DNA of 29,212 bases from a virus. The first letter of the stretch is position 1. Every line of letters starts with the position of its first letter. The notes beneath the pieces are model-generated. The model was not told the origin of the DNA, made no database searches, and was given only the letters and a program-made list of their open reading frames with translations. Shown here piece by piece: positions 13,531 through 20,263 of the stretch. The translations under genes and the position numbers were made by a program. The DNA is taken from positions 1 through 29,212 of IMG/VR virus record IMGVR_UViG_3300027816_000311. The stretch is one strand, 5' to 3'.

Positions 13531-13620
13531 CAGTTCCGTCTCACATAATAGAACTGAAAGACGTTATTAAACCTCTTAATGAATGTGAAGTGAGACGCAC
13601 AGGATTTAAGGGGTTTTTTT
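13531..13620 (+). ncRNA. structured leader or small RNA ending in a terminator-like hairpin
   Basis: The transcript from the promoter at 13496-13526 would begin here. Bases 13569-13579 pair with 13606-13616 (11 bp, one wobble) and are followed by a run of seven T residues to 13620, as in an intrinsic terminator. Inside its 26-base loop, 13590-13597 is perfectly complementary (8 bp) to 13537-13544. The two helices cross, so they form a pseudoknot or compete. A further pairing, 13531-13536 with 13551-13556, is possible. The gene at 13639 lies directly downstream, so this looks like an attenuator or a small RNA plus read-through. No known riboswitch class is recognised. Confidence 0.6.
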
Positions 13621-13638
13621 ATGTTTAAAATTTGACAA

Positions 13639-14226
13639 ATGGCAAAAGACAAAAAAGGATTTATTTTATATTGTGATGTTATTCACACCGTTGAAAAGTT
13701 AACGGATGAACAAGCTGGGAAATTGTTTAAACATATTTTAAAGTATGTAAATGACCAAGAGCCTATACCTGAAGATATAATTACAGAAATAGCATTTGAG
13801 CCTATTAAACAAAGTTTAAAACGTGATTTACAAAAATACGAAGGTATTCGATTGAAGAATAAAGAAAACGCATTAAAGCGGTGGAATGCGACCGCATCCG
13901 AACGTATGCCAGTCGATGCCAAAAATGCCGATAGAGATAGAGTTAGAGATAAAGTAATAGAAAGTATAGAAGAACGTAAAAGCAAGTTTTACGATTCGCT
14001 TACTTTGTTTGTTGATGAATATCCTAAAAAGATGCTTAGGGATTTTTACGATTACTGGAGTGAACACGGTGAAAAGGATAAAAAGCTTAGATTTGAAAAA
14101 GAAAAAACTTTTGGAATAGAGCAACGTTTACGAACTTGGTATAATAGAAACCCTAAACAATACGACCAGGACAACGACCCTAATCCACCTGAATATTATT
14201 TAGCTAAAAAACAAGGGTTATGTTAA
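13639..14226 (+). CDS. DUF6291-like replication-associated protein
   Basis: The N-terminal 75 residues (GFILYCDVIHTVEKLTDEQA, then GKLFKHILKYVNDQEP and AFEPIKQSLKRDL) match a DUF6291-type domain found in front of phage replication genes. A charged linker and a helical C-terminal domain (FVDEYPKKMLRDFYDYWSEH, then KTFGIEQRLRTWYNRN) resemble helicase-loader or primosomal proteins. It overlaps the downstream ATPase by seven bases, so an initiator or loader working with that helicase is likely. The biochemical role of the family is not firmly known. Confidence 0.75.
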   Translation: MAKDKKGFILYCDVIHTVEKLTDEQAGKLFKHILKYVNDQEPIPEDIITEIAFEPIKQSLKRDLQKYEGIRLKNKENALKRWNATASERMPVDAKNADRDRVRDKVIESIEERKSKFYDSLTLFVDEYPKKMLRDFYDYWSEHGEKDKKLRFEKEKTFGIEQRLRTWYNRNPKQYDQDNDPNPPEYYLAKKQGLC

Positions 14227-15221
14227 AGAGTGCTGGAGATTCATTAGACTATCTTTTAAATTACCGTAATGGTAAAATAAAACAAGGGTTAGAAATAGGG
14301 TGCGTATTAGACGATTATTTACGATTCAAGCCTAAGCAACTAAATATAATTTTAGGTCATGACAACGTAGGTAAAACGTACTGGATAAATTGGTACTTCT
14401 TAACACTTGCGCTAAAACACGGATTAACATTTTGTATTTGGAGTGGTGAAAATCAAAAAGGACAAATATTAAGAGATTTAATTCAAATGTATTCAGGTAG
14501 GCAATTTAAAACACTTACTGAAGATGAGATACGTAGTTTTGCAACTTACTTAGAACAATACTTTACTTTCGTAGATAACTCAAAACTTTACAATCCTGAA
14601 GAACTTTTAAAGATATTTGAAGAATCTGAATGTAAGGTTGGTTTGATTGACCCGTTTACAGGTTTAGATAGGCAAATGACTTACGAGGGTAATTATGAAT
14701 TTATGAATAAAGCAAGGCAAATGGTTAATTTTACCGGAATGACTTTGTACATAAACACGCACCCGAATACAGAAAGCGGCAGGGGTGCAAATGTTTACAC
14801 TGAAGGCGAATGGAAAGGTAATTTAAAAGCACCTTTAAAAGACCATATTGAAGGCGGTAAAGCATTTAGTAACAGATGCGATGATTTCTTTGTTATTCAT
14901 CGCTTAGTAAAAGACCCTAAAATGAAATATAACACTTGGATAAACGTAGAAAAAGTAAAAGATATGGAGACTGGAGGTAAGCATACTGGATTGAATGAGC
15001 CGATAATATGTAATTTTAATTCAGGATTAGGCTTTGAGATAGGTGGTGTTGACCCGTTGAAACCGTACAGGCCTAAAACATCAAACAGTTTTCCAGCTGC
15101 GAAGCCTGATATTGTAAACGGAAAAGAATTACTTTCGTTTAGTGAAAGAATGAAGCAAGGAGCTTTTAAAGAATTAGAGCCAAAAATAAATAAAGACGGA
15201 AACCCAGAAATGCCATTTTAG
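14220..15221 (+). CDS. DnaB/RecA-type ATPase, probable replicative helicase
   Basis: This is a RecA-fold ATPase that probably unwinds DNA at the phage fork. The sequence shows Walker A GHDNVGKT at residues 46-53, SGEN with Glu77 where the DnaB-type family has its catalytic Glu, and Walker B VGLIDP with Asp144. A polar strand ending YINTHPNTESGRG follows near residues 175-190. The C-terminal 100 residues are less ordered. At 333 residues it lacks the N-terminal primase or collar domain of full DnaB or T7 gp4. The upstream DUF6291-like protein may act as its loader. RepA-type or Sak4-like annealing ATPases are alternatives, but Sak4 is less likely as an ERF protein is present. Confidence 0.72.
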   Translation: MLKSAGDSLDYLLNYRNGKIKQGLEIGCVLDDYLRFKPKQLNIILGHDNVGKTYWINWYFLTLALKHGLTFCIWSGENQKGQILRDLIQMYSGRQFKTLTEDEIRSFATYLEQYFTFVDNSKLYNPEELLKIFEESECKVGLIDPFTGLDRQMTYEGNYEFMNKARQMVNFTGMTLYINTHPNTESGRGANVYTEGEWKGNLKAPLKDHIEGGKAFSNRCDDFFVIHRLVKDPKMKYNTWINVEKVKDMETGGKHTGLNEPIICNFNSGLGFEIGGVDPLKPYRPKTSNSFPAAKPDIVNGKELLSFSERMKQGAFKELEPKINKDGNPEMPF

Positions 15222-15223
15222 TT

Positions 15224-15505
15224 ATGTTAGAAATGATAAAAAGAAAAACAGGTCTTTGGGCCGTTTATTTAAAGATTCAAAATTCTTTAGACAACATCAA
15301 AGAAAAACACGGACACCGAAAAGATTTAATAGATTCAATGGAAAAGAGTTTGACCGAAGTAGGTGAAGCGGTATTATACTTTGAACACGTGGATAAGTTA
15401 TTAAGAGCAAGTAACAGTAAACAGTACGCAATGGAAATAGAAATTATGCAGCTGAAGCAAAAGATTAGGCATTTAGAACAAATTAACGTTAACATCAAGA
15501 TATGA
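15224..15505 (+). CDS. small coiled-coil protein of unknown function, 93 aa
   Basis: I do not recognise a family. The sequence is mostly helical and has heptad-like spacing at the C-terminus (AMEIEIMQLKQKIRHLEQIN). The N-terminus is basic (MLEMIKRKTGLW). It lies two bases after the helicase stop and overlaps ninG by four (ATGA). A helicase or recombination accessory role is possible from context. Confidence 0.72.
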   Translation: MLEMIKRKTGLWAVYLKIQNSLDNIKEKHGHRKDLIDSMEKSLTEVGEAVLYFEHVDKLLRASNSKQYAMEIEIMQLKQKIRHLEQINVNIKI

Positions 15506-16032
15506 AAACACGAAAATGTAAATACTGTAAGTCCGTCTTTACACCGATTAATAGTTTACAAAAGAACTGTTTTGAACCTTTGTGTGTATCAGACTGGATA
15601 AATGAAGTAAAAGAAAAGAACTGGAAAAAGAAAAAGTCTAAAATGAAAATGGATTTAATGACGATTCAGGATTACGTTAAATTAGCGCAGCAAGTATTTA
15701 ATAAATATATTCGATTACGAGATGCTGGGAACGTTTGTATATCGTGCCAAAAGAAGCCGTTAAAAACCAATGCTGGGCATTTCTACAATGCTAACAATCA
15801 TTGGTCCGTTAGATTTGACGAAAGGAATGTTCATCTTCAATGCGAACACTGTAATACGTATCTTTCTGGAAACTTAATTTACTACCGAGAAAACCTATTG
15901 AAGAAAATAGGAATAGAAGAATTTGAGAATTTAAGTGATGAAGCTACTAAAACTCGGAAGTTTACGATCGAGGAACTAAAAGAAATTATAGCAACTTATA
16001 AAAAAAAGTGTAAGGAATTAGAACTATATTAA
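15502..16032 (+). CDS. ninG: NinG/Rap-like recombination endonuclease
   Basis: Lambda NinG (Rap) cuts recombination intermediates such as D-loops and Holliday junctions. The N-terminal CKYC (Cys6, Cys9) with a second pair around Cys22/Cys28 forms a zinc-finger-like unit. A lysine-rich region follows, then QQVFNKYIRLRD and the zinc-binding nuclease core: CISC (Cys79, Cys82), AGHF (His93) and HLQCEHCN (Cys114, Cys117). SGNLIYYRENLLKKIG completes the family pattern. At 176 residues it is close to the usual length of about 200. It lies in the replication/recombination module, with the ERF and exonuclease genes downstream. Confidence 0.85.
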   Translation: MKTRKCKYCKSVFTPINSLQKNCFEPLCVSDWINEVKEKNWKKKKSKMKMDLMTIQDYVKLAQQVFNKYIRLRDAGNVCISCQKKPLKTNAGHFYNANNHWSVRFDERNVHLQCEHCNTYLSGNLIYYRENLLKKIGIEEFENLSDEATKTRKFTIEELKEIIATYKKKCKELELY

Positions 16033-16050
16033 TAATTTATATTACTTTTG
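16018..16050 (+). promoter_or_regulatory. possible promoter, weak -33 element
   Basis: A TACTTTTG box at 16043-16050 matches TAnnTTTG, and the flanking sequence resembles the promoter at 12215-12244 (TATATTAA then TATATTA before the box). No TTG sits at the right distance; TTA at 16018-16020 is the nearest. It lies 22 bases before the ATG at 16072. Confidence 0.5.
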
Positions 16051-16071
16051 ACAAACATAAAACAAATAAGT

Positions 16072-16254
16072 ATGGAAATTAAATTAAAATGGATTTACCC
16101 AACTAAGGTAAAAAACAAGTACGGTTACGTTTATAATTATTTTTATGTACGCAGAAACAGGCAGTACCTTTATTCAAGTCAAAGGTTAGAAGATGCGAAA
16201 GACTTTGTAATTAGATATGCTAAAAAGAATAACATTAAAAACATTTACAAATGA
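16072..16254 (+). CDS. small basic protein of unknown function, 60 aa
   Basis: The protein is basic and rich in tyrosine and asparagine (WIYPTKVKNKYGYVYNYFYV, then RRNRQYLYSSQRLEDAKDF). This suggests a small beta hairpin followed by a helix, possibly nucleic-acid binding. I do not recognise a family. ATG 16072 is preferred because the upstream TTG at 16048 overlaps the promoter-like box. It is coupled to the next gene through ATGA. Confidence 0.65.
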   Translation: MEIKLKWIYPTKVKNKYGYVYNYFYVRRNRQYLYSSQRLEDAKDFVIRYAKKNNIKNIYK

Positions 16255-16610
16255 TCACGAACTTTGAAGAATACACGCACGAATTAAGCGCTGAAGAAAT
16301 GGAAATTTTGCAGCTGGTTATTCACGGATTTAGACAGTACAAAAAGACGAATCCTATAAAAGCTGAATTAATAGTAAAAAGAATGAATGTATTTTTAGAA
16401 AATAACGGATACAAAATAAGACTAACCCAACCACGTTTACGAAAGTTAGTTAACTATATTCGTTCAAATGGTTTATTGCCGCTGATTGCGACGTCTAACG
16501 GGTATTTCACCACTGACTGTAAACAAACTATCCAAGAACAAATTAAAAGCCTTCAGGAGCGCGCTAATTCAATTGAGCGATGCGCACAAGGTTTAAAGAA
16601 ATTTCTATAA
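16251..16610 (+). CDS. winged-helix-like protein of a phage family, 119 aa
   Basis: I recognise the pattern (RLRKLVNYIRSNGLLPLIAT, then NGYFTTDCKQTIQEQIKSLQ and ERANSIERCAQGLKKFL) from short Bacteroidota phage proteins. The middle reads as a winged-helix domain, with recognition-helix-like RLRKLVNYIRS followed by a turn and wing (IATSNGYFTT). The C-terminus is helical. DNA binding and a regulatory or replication role are plausible but not demonstrated. Confidence 0.68.
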   Translation: MITNFEEYTHELSAEEMEILQLVIHGFRQYKKTNPIKAELIVKRMNVFLENNGYKIRLTQPRLRKLVNYIRSNGLLPLIATSNGYFTTDCKQTIQEQIKSLQERANSIERCAQGLKKFL

Positions 16611-16628
16611 ATATTTTTTTTAATTATA

Positions 16629-16656
16629 GTTATATTAAAAATTATTATTAAATTTG
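16629..16656 (+). promoter_or_regulatory. promoter for the recombination operon (ERF), -33 weak
   Basis: TAAATTTG at 16649-16656 matches the TAnnTTTG box 23 bases before the ERF start. The upstream stretch (ATAGTTATATTAAAAATTAT) matches that of the promoter at 12215-12244 closely, though no clear TTG is present. Confidence 0.65.
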
Positions 16657-16678
16657 CATAACACAAAAACAAAATAAG

Positions 16679-17191
16679 ATGAAACATTTATTAAAATCGT
16701 TGGCAGCGTTCCAACAAGAAGTGAAAGTAATTCACAAGGGTACACAAGGGTACGGATATTCGTACGCTGATTTGCCTAAAATCTTTGAAGAAATTAATCC
16801 GTTACTACAAAAACACGGATTAGGATTCACACAACTAATTAACTCACAAGATGGGTTAAACTATTTAAAAACAATTTTATTTCACGTTGAAAGTGGTGAA
16901 AGTATTGATTCGTTAACTTTGATTCCTTACGTTCAACTAAAAGGAATGAATGACTTTCAAAGTTTTGGTTCTGGTGTTACGTATTTTCGTAGATATTGTT
17001 TGAGCACTATTTTAGGAATAGTAACCGACAAAGACACGGACGCTTCAGGTGAACAGGAAAAGCCTAAAAAAGAAACGTTAGATAATAAAAGATTTATCGA
17101 AGCATTAAAAGCAATTGAACAAGGTAAATTCAATGCTGCTGATTTGAAGGCTAAATTTGATTTAACTAAAGAACAACTTGCTGCGCTATGA
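16679..17191 (+). CDS. erf: ERF-family single-strand annealing recombinase
   Basis: ERF proteins anneal complementary single strands during phage recombination. The N-terminal domain has the family features: LAAFQQEVKVIHKGTQGYGY, then YADLPKIFEEINPLLQKHGL and FHVESGESIDSLTLIP. GSGVTYFRRYCLSTILGIVT is the characteristic G-S-x-x-T-Y-x-R-R-Y core. The C-terminal 45 residues are charged and variable, as usual. At 170 residues it is a compact ERF. It is coupled through ATGA to a YqaJ-type exonuclease, forming a classical annealase-exonuclease pair. Confidence 0.9.
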   Translation: MKHLLKSLAAFQQEVKVIHKGTQGYGYSYADLPKIFEEINPLLQKHGLGFTQLINSQDGLNYLKTILFHVESGESIDSLTLIPYVQLKGMNDFQSFGSGVTYFRRYCLSTILGIVTDKDTDASGEQEKPKKETLDNKRFIEALKAIEQGKFNAADLKAKFDLTKEQLAAL

Positions 17192-17862
17192 AAATACGAT
17201 GTTCACAAATAGGCAAAATTATGACAAACCCCCGGACCAAGGGGGAGCGTCTTTCTCAAACTACTAAAACGCATTTACTTGAGTTAGCAGTAGAAGAAAA
17301 ATACAATATTCACAAAGAGTTTTGGAGTAGATATACTGACAAAGGAAACGAAGTAGAAGCTGAAGCCATTGCACTTGTTAACGATGTTTTAGATGTTGGG
17401 TTTATTTACAAGAATGAGGAAAAGTTAGAGAATGAATATTTAACTGGAATACCTGACGTAAACACGGATATTCTAATAGATGTAAAATCTTCTTGGGATG
17501 CGTTTACATTCTTTGAAAAGGTAGTAGAAGATGAAGTAAAAAACAAAGATTACTATTATCAATTACAGGGTTATATGTGGTTAACAGGAAAAGACGAAGC
17601 GTTATTGTGTTATTGTTTGATTGATACACCTTTGCAAATAGTTAGGGATGAAATAAGACGTGAACATTGGCGAAGAAACGAAATAGACGAAAAGGACGAA
17701 ATAATAGACTTTGTAGAAGCTAAACATACTTTCATGCACATACCTAAGGAAAAACGCGTTAGAACGCACGTAATTAAACGAGATGAGAAAGTAATCGAAG
17801 CTATTAAAACACGAATTGAAGAATGCAGAAAATATTATAACCAAATAATAGAGTTGGTATGA
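17188..17862 (+). CDS. YqaJ-like recombinase / PD-(D/E)XK exonuclease
   Basis: This enzyme probably resects double-stranded ends to give the single strands used by ERF, like lambda exonuclease. It has the YqaJ/lambda-exo pattern: a conserved serine early (CSQIGKIM), Glu55 and Glu57 in GNEVEAEA, Asp90 in LTGIPDV and D-V-K with Asp98 and Lys100 as the PD-(D/E)XK motif. YYYQLQGYMW supplies the Q-x-x-x-Y motif IV. At 224 residues it is the expected size. It follows ERF directly and precedes the GIY-YIG gene through ATGA overlaps. Confidence 0.85.
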   Translation: MKIRCSQIGKIMTNPRTKGERLSQTTKTHLLELAVEEKYNIHKEFWSRYTDKGNEVEAEAIALVNDVLDVGFIYKNEEKLENEYLTGIPDVNTDILIDVKSSWDAFTFFEKVVEDEVKNKDYYYQLQGYMWLTGKDEALLCYCLIDTPLQIVRDEIRREHWRRNEIDEKDEIIDFVEAKHTFMHIPKEKRVRTHVIKRDEKVIEAIKTRIEECRKYYNQIIELV

Positions 17863-18245
17863 AACTATTTTTAAATGATATAATCAGTTATGCGTATAAA
17901 AGTGTTTTTAATGATTGTATAGAGTCTAAAACAATTTATAAAGACGAAATAATTATTTTAGATGAAATTTCACAAAAAAATTATACAAAAGATAAATGGA
18001 GTTTAAATAGGTATTCAGATAATGCTTGTGTGTATTTCTTAATTGAAAAAGAAGAAGTTGTTTATATTGGGCAAACAAGATTATCAAATAGAATTAAACA
18101 GCATAAAAAAGATAAAATATTTTCTGAAGTTTGGTTTTTTCCAATTAAATTTCCTTATAATATAATTTTTGAAAATAATCTTTTATCAAAATACAAAACA
18201 AAATATAATAAAAAATATGCAAAATTTATATCACTTACAAATTGA
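17859..18245 (+). CDS. standalone GIY-YIG nuclease domain, divergent
   Basis: The C-terminal 75 residues carry a GIY-YIG-type core. CVYFL (57-61) replaces GIY, VVYIGQT (67-73) is the YIG motif, R78 and H82 follow, and Glu105 and Asn117 align with the catalytic Glu and Asn in FENNLLSKYKTKYN. The first 55 residues (a short LFLNDIISYAYKSVF helix and an acidic linker) are unrecognised. The gene is visibly richer in A and T than its neighbours, with many AAA, AAT and TTT codons, suggesting recent transfer or a homing-type origin. It is inserted within the recombination operon, coupled by ATGA. It could cut a competing genome, process DNA or act as a free-standing homing nuclease. Confidence 0.72.
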   Translation: MKLFLNDIISYAYKSVFNDCIESKTIYKDEIIILDEISQKNYTKDKWSLNRYSDNACVYFLIEKEEVVYIGQTRLSNRIKQHKKDKIFSEVWFFPIKFPYNIIFENNLLSKYKTKYNKKYAKFISLTN

Positions 18246-18251
18246 ATTAGT

Positions 18252-18554
18252 ATGAAAGATAAAATAGTAGAAGCCGTTTTAATGCATTTTTTAAACCGTT
18301 CTAAGCGAGGAATAGAAAAATACGGAGTAACATTAGACCGTGAAGATTTAACTATGTTAGAATGGATTAATCACGCACAAGAAGAAGCAATGGATTTTGT
18401 ATTGTATTTAGAAAAATTAAAACAAGAACATGAAGCTTTAGAAAAATATAGTATGTTAATTGACGAAAAAGAAAATTACGGTTTAAAATCAATAGTGTTA
18501 ACTGATAACCCTGATTGCGGGGTAAAAGGAATAAGTTTAAAAACAAATAAATAA
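18252..18554 (+). CDS. MazG-like dNTP pyrophosphohydrolase
   Basis: The sequence RSKRGIEKYGVTLDREDLTM, then LEWINHAQEEAMDFVLYLEK matches the helical core of phage MazG-like enzymes, where acidic residues (E-E-x-x-D) bind magnesium. Such proteins are small, 90-110 residues, and probably hydrolyse (d)NTPs and adjust nucleotide pools during infection. The C-terminal tail (YGLKSIVLTDNPDCGVKGI) is extra and unrecognised. It lies in the recombination/replication operon. The family assignment is reasonably firm but the substrate is unknown. Confidence 0.65.
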   Translation: MKDKIVEAVLMHFLNRSKRGIEKYGVTLDREDLTMLEWINHAQEEAMDFVLYLEKLKQEHEALEKYSMLIDEKENYGLKSIVLTDNPDCGVKGISLKTNK

Positions 18555-18560
18555 ATAAAA

Positions 18561-18812
18561 ATGGAAAAAAGAGACAACAGCGGAGCGTTATTTACAAACG
18601 ACAAAAAGACGAAAGAAACGCAGCCAGATATGACTGGAAACATAACAATAAATGGTCGTAAATTTGATTTAAGCGCGTGGAAAAAAATAAGTAATAAAGG
18701 TAACGGGTTTTTAAGTATATCAATTAAACCTTCTGAAGAAAAACAGCAGCAACCGCAAAGACCACAACCGAAACAAAGCAATGATAATTTAGACTTTTTA
18801 AACAACTTTTAA
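18561..18812 (+). CDS. DUF736-like protein with SSB-like C-terminal tail
   Basis: Residues 1-50 resemble the DUF736 type: [20 protein letters not shown], then [18 protein letters not shown]. They are predicted to form a small beta sheet. The remainder is a Gln/Pro-rich linker ([18 protein letters not shown]) and the last residues are [10 protein letters not shown]. That linker-plus-acidic/Phe tip is the layout of single-stranded DNA-binding proteins, so the gene may supply the SSB function not otherwise visible in this genome. This is inference; the beta core is shorter than a standard OB fold. Confidence 0.65.
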   Translation: MEKRDNSGALFTNDKKTKETQPDMTGNITINGRKFDLSAWKKISNKGNGFLSISIKPSEEKQQQPQRPQPKQSNDNLDFLNNF

Positions 18813-18815
18813 GCT

Positions 18816-19022
18816 ATGAAAGAGGAAAAGATAATAGCTAACGTAAATAATGTAACACGGACGTTAATTTGGCGCTACATTCAAACGAAAGGAATAACAC
18901 TAAATAAATTCTGTTTGGAAGCTAAATTACACCAGTCAAACATACACACGTTCCTGAAGGGAAAAACAATAAACACGGCTACAATTGAACGAATAGGAAA
19001 GTTTTTAGACGCTAATAAGTAA
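18816..19022 (+). CDS. small helix-turn-helix regulator (XRE/Cro-like)
   Basis: A compact 68-residue DNA-binding protein with a HTH pattern: TLIWRYIQTKGITLNKFCLE, then AKLHQSNIHTFLKGKTINTA and TIERIGKFLDANK. The turn between the ITLNKFCLEA helix and the SNIHTFLKG helix fits the Cro/CI family. It ends the recombination operon, just before a strong terminator, and could repress early promoters such as those at 12215-12244 or 19084-19113. No obvious operator palindrome is visible at either. Confidence 0.7.
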   Translation: MKEEKIIANVNNVTRTLIWRYIQTKGITLNKFCLEAKLHQSNIHTFLKGKTINTATIERIGKFLDANK

Positions 19023-19042
19023 CACCCTAAAACCTAAAAAAG

Positions 19043-19073
19043 TGCGGAACGTAAAAAATTCCGCATTTTTTTT
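19043..19073 (+). terminator. rho-independent terminator ending the recombination operon
   Basis: A 7-bp GC-containing stem (19043-19049 with 19059-19065) encloses a 9-base loop and is followed by eight T residues. Confidence 0.9.
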
Positions 19074-19083
19074 ATTCAAAGTA

Positions 19084-19113
19084 TTGTTTATTTAAAAAGT
19101 TATATTAATTTTG
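19084..19113 (+). promoter_or_regulatory. Bacteroidota-type promoter
   Basis: TTG at 19084-19086, a 19-base spacer and TAATTTTG at 19106-19113. It lies directly after the terminator and 23 bases before the ATG at 19137. The box and upstream TTATATTAA are identical in kind to the promoter at 12215-12244. Confidence 0.78.
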
Positions 19114-19136
19114 ATGAAATAATTAATTAAACAGCT

Positions 19137-19508
19137 ATGAAAACACGAAACACAACAGTAAAAAACATTGAAGTAAGAAATGGAGTAGGATATTTTGATA
19201 TTGACTGCGGTAGGTTTGGTCAAATGTGGTTTGAATTTAGACACGACTGGATAATAAAAGAAGGTGAAGTTGACAGTGTAAATGTAAAAATAGGTAAGTA
19301 CGATTTATATTCAAATGATGAAGAAAAATTAATTAGCTCAAAACACTTAAACAAGCGAAACACGAAGTTAATTTGTGAATACATTGAAAGCGTGTTATAC
19401 GATAATCCGTACGATTATGAATATATAGACATACTTGACGATGAAGAGGAAGAAAGATTGTATTGGCAAGAATTAGCAAGAGACGATAATTATTATTTGA
19501 ATATTTAA
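19137..19508 (+). CDS. acidic protein of unknown function, 123 aa
   Basis: I do not recognise this protein. The first half is beta-like (KNIEVRNGVGYFDIDCGRFG, QMWFEFRHDWIIKEG) and the second half is very acidic (YIDILDDEEEERLYWQELAR), ending with tyrosines. A strongly acidic early phage protein may mimic DNA, as do anti-restriction or anti-host regulators, but nothing specific supports that here. It has its own promoter and is the sole gene before the next promoter, suggesting independent control. Confidence 0.75.
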   Translation: MKTRNTTVKNIEVRNGVGYFDIDCGRFGQMWFEFRHDWIIKEGEVDSVNVKIGKYDLYSNDEEKLISSKHLNKRNTKLICEYIESVLYDNPYDYEYIDILDDEEEERLYWQELARDDNYYLNI

Positions 19509-19525
19509 AAAAAAGTATAACTTTG
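19497..19525 (+). promoter_or_regulatory. Bacteroidota-type promoter upstream of sigma-like gene
   Basis: TTG at 19497-19499, an 18-base spacer and TAACTTTG at 19518-19525. Transcription would begin near 19531 and run at once into the hairpin at 19528-19540 and the terminator at 19562-19591. Confidence 0.75.
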
Positions 19526-19529
19526 TAAT

Positions 19530-19730
19530 GTGAGACACATACTACTTTTTCCACTACTTATAACCCTGTTCACATTGGATAGGGTTTTTTTGGTTATATG
19601 TTTTTGGAAAAGCAGTTTTAAATTTGAGCGCTGGGTATATAAAGACGAACTGATATTGGAATCAATCCACCGTGTTTTATTAGGGTTGTCAACTATTTCT
19701 TTAATTTTATTATCTACTTCAATTTGGTGA
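19530..19730 (+). CDS. possible small membrane protein with GTG start, 66 aa
   Basis: This open frame would encode a protein with two hydrophobic segments (HILLFPLLITLFTLDRVFLV and HRVLLGLSTISLILLSTSIW) linked by a charged part. Its TGA stop overlaps a GTG that may begin the sigma-like gene. Against it, no ATG is present, the GTG lies at or before the predicted transcription start and the terminator-like hairpin is inside the frame. It may be an attenuator leader instead of a gene. Confidence 0.33.
   Translation: MRHILLFPLLITLFTLDRVFLVICFWKSSFKFERWVYKDELILESIHRVLLGLSTISLILLSTSIW
19562..19591 (+). terminator. terminator-like hairpin in leader of sigma-like gene
   Basis: A 6-bp stem (19562-19567 with 19581-19586) with a 13-base loop is followed by a run of seven T residues. 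It lies 40 bases after the promoter and before the sigma-like gene, so it could attenuate its expression. Confidence 0.65.
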
Positions 19731-19735
19731 ATCAA

Positions 19736-20263
19736 ATGTTTTTAATAGAACTAAGCAAGCACCACAAAGACTGGATTAGAATAGTTAGCGCCTTAGGAGA
19801 GGAATTATACTGCGAGGATATAGTACAAGAGATGTATCTCAAAATGGCAAAGCTGGAAAATATAGAACGATTTTACATAAACGAAAAGCTAAATAAGAAC
19901 TTTGTTTGGACTGTACTAAGGAACATGACTTGCGATTACCAAAAGAGTAAACAACGATTACTGAAAGTAAATATTACTGAAGCGATGCAAGTAAAAGACG
20001 AATACGAACCAGAAGTATTAGAAGCCAAAAAAAGATTTGAAATAAAAATAAATGAAGAAGTAAAAAGCTGGCATTGGTACGATCAACTATTGTTTGACCT
20101 TTACCGAACTTCAGGGATGAGTACACGACAAATAGAGGGAGTTACCGGAATAAGTTTTAAAAGCGTATGGAAAACTATTAAGACTTGCAAAGACCGATTG
20201 AAAGAAAATGTAGGAGAACATTACGAAGATTTAAAGAACCAGGATTACGAATTAATAAAATGA
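19736..20263 (+). CDS. sigma-70-family-like RNA polymerase sigma factor
   Basis: A likely phage sigma factor that redirects host RNA polymerase. The N-terminal half contains a region-2-like segment: YCEDIVQEMYLKMAKL, then NFVWTVLRNMTCDYQKSKQR, which fits the polymerase- and -10-binding helices. The C-terminal half has a region-4 HTH: DLYRTSGMSTRQIEGVTGIS, then FKSVWKTIKTCKDRLKENV. At about 175 residues it is the size of ECF-type sigmas. ATG 19736 is used; GTG 19727 in an overlap with the upstream frame is possible. It precedes the methyltransferase and terminase genes, so it could control late transcription. Confidence 0.75.
   Translation: MFLIELSKHHKDWIRIVSALGEELYCEDIVQEMYLKMAKLENIERFYINEKLNKNFVWTVLRNMTCDYQKSKQRLLKVNITEAMQVKDEYEPEVLEAKKRFEIKINEEVKSWHWYDQLLFDLYRTSGMSTRQIEGVTGISFKSVWKTIKTCKDRLKENVGEHYEDLKNQDYELIK

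Noticed and set aside
13579-13593. Four-codon frame (MNVK) inside the structured leader.
   Set aside because: Too short and lacks support as a leader peptide; more likely chance within the loop.
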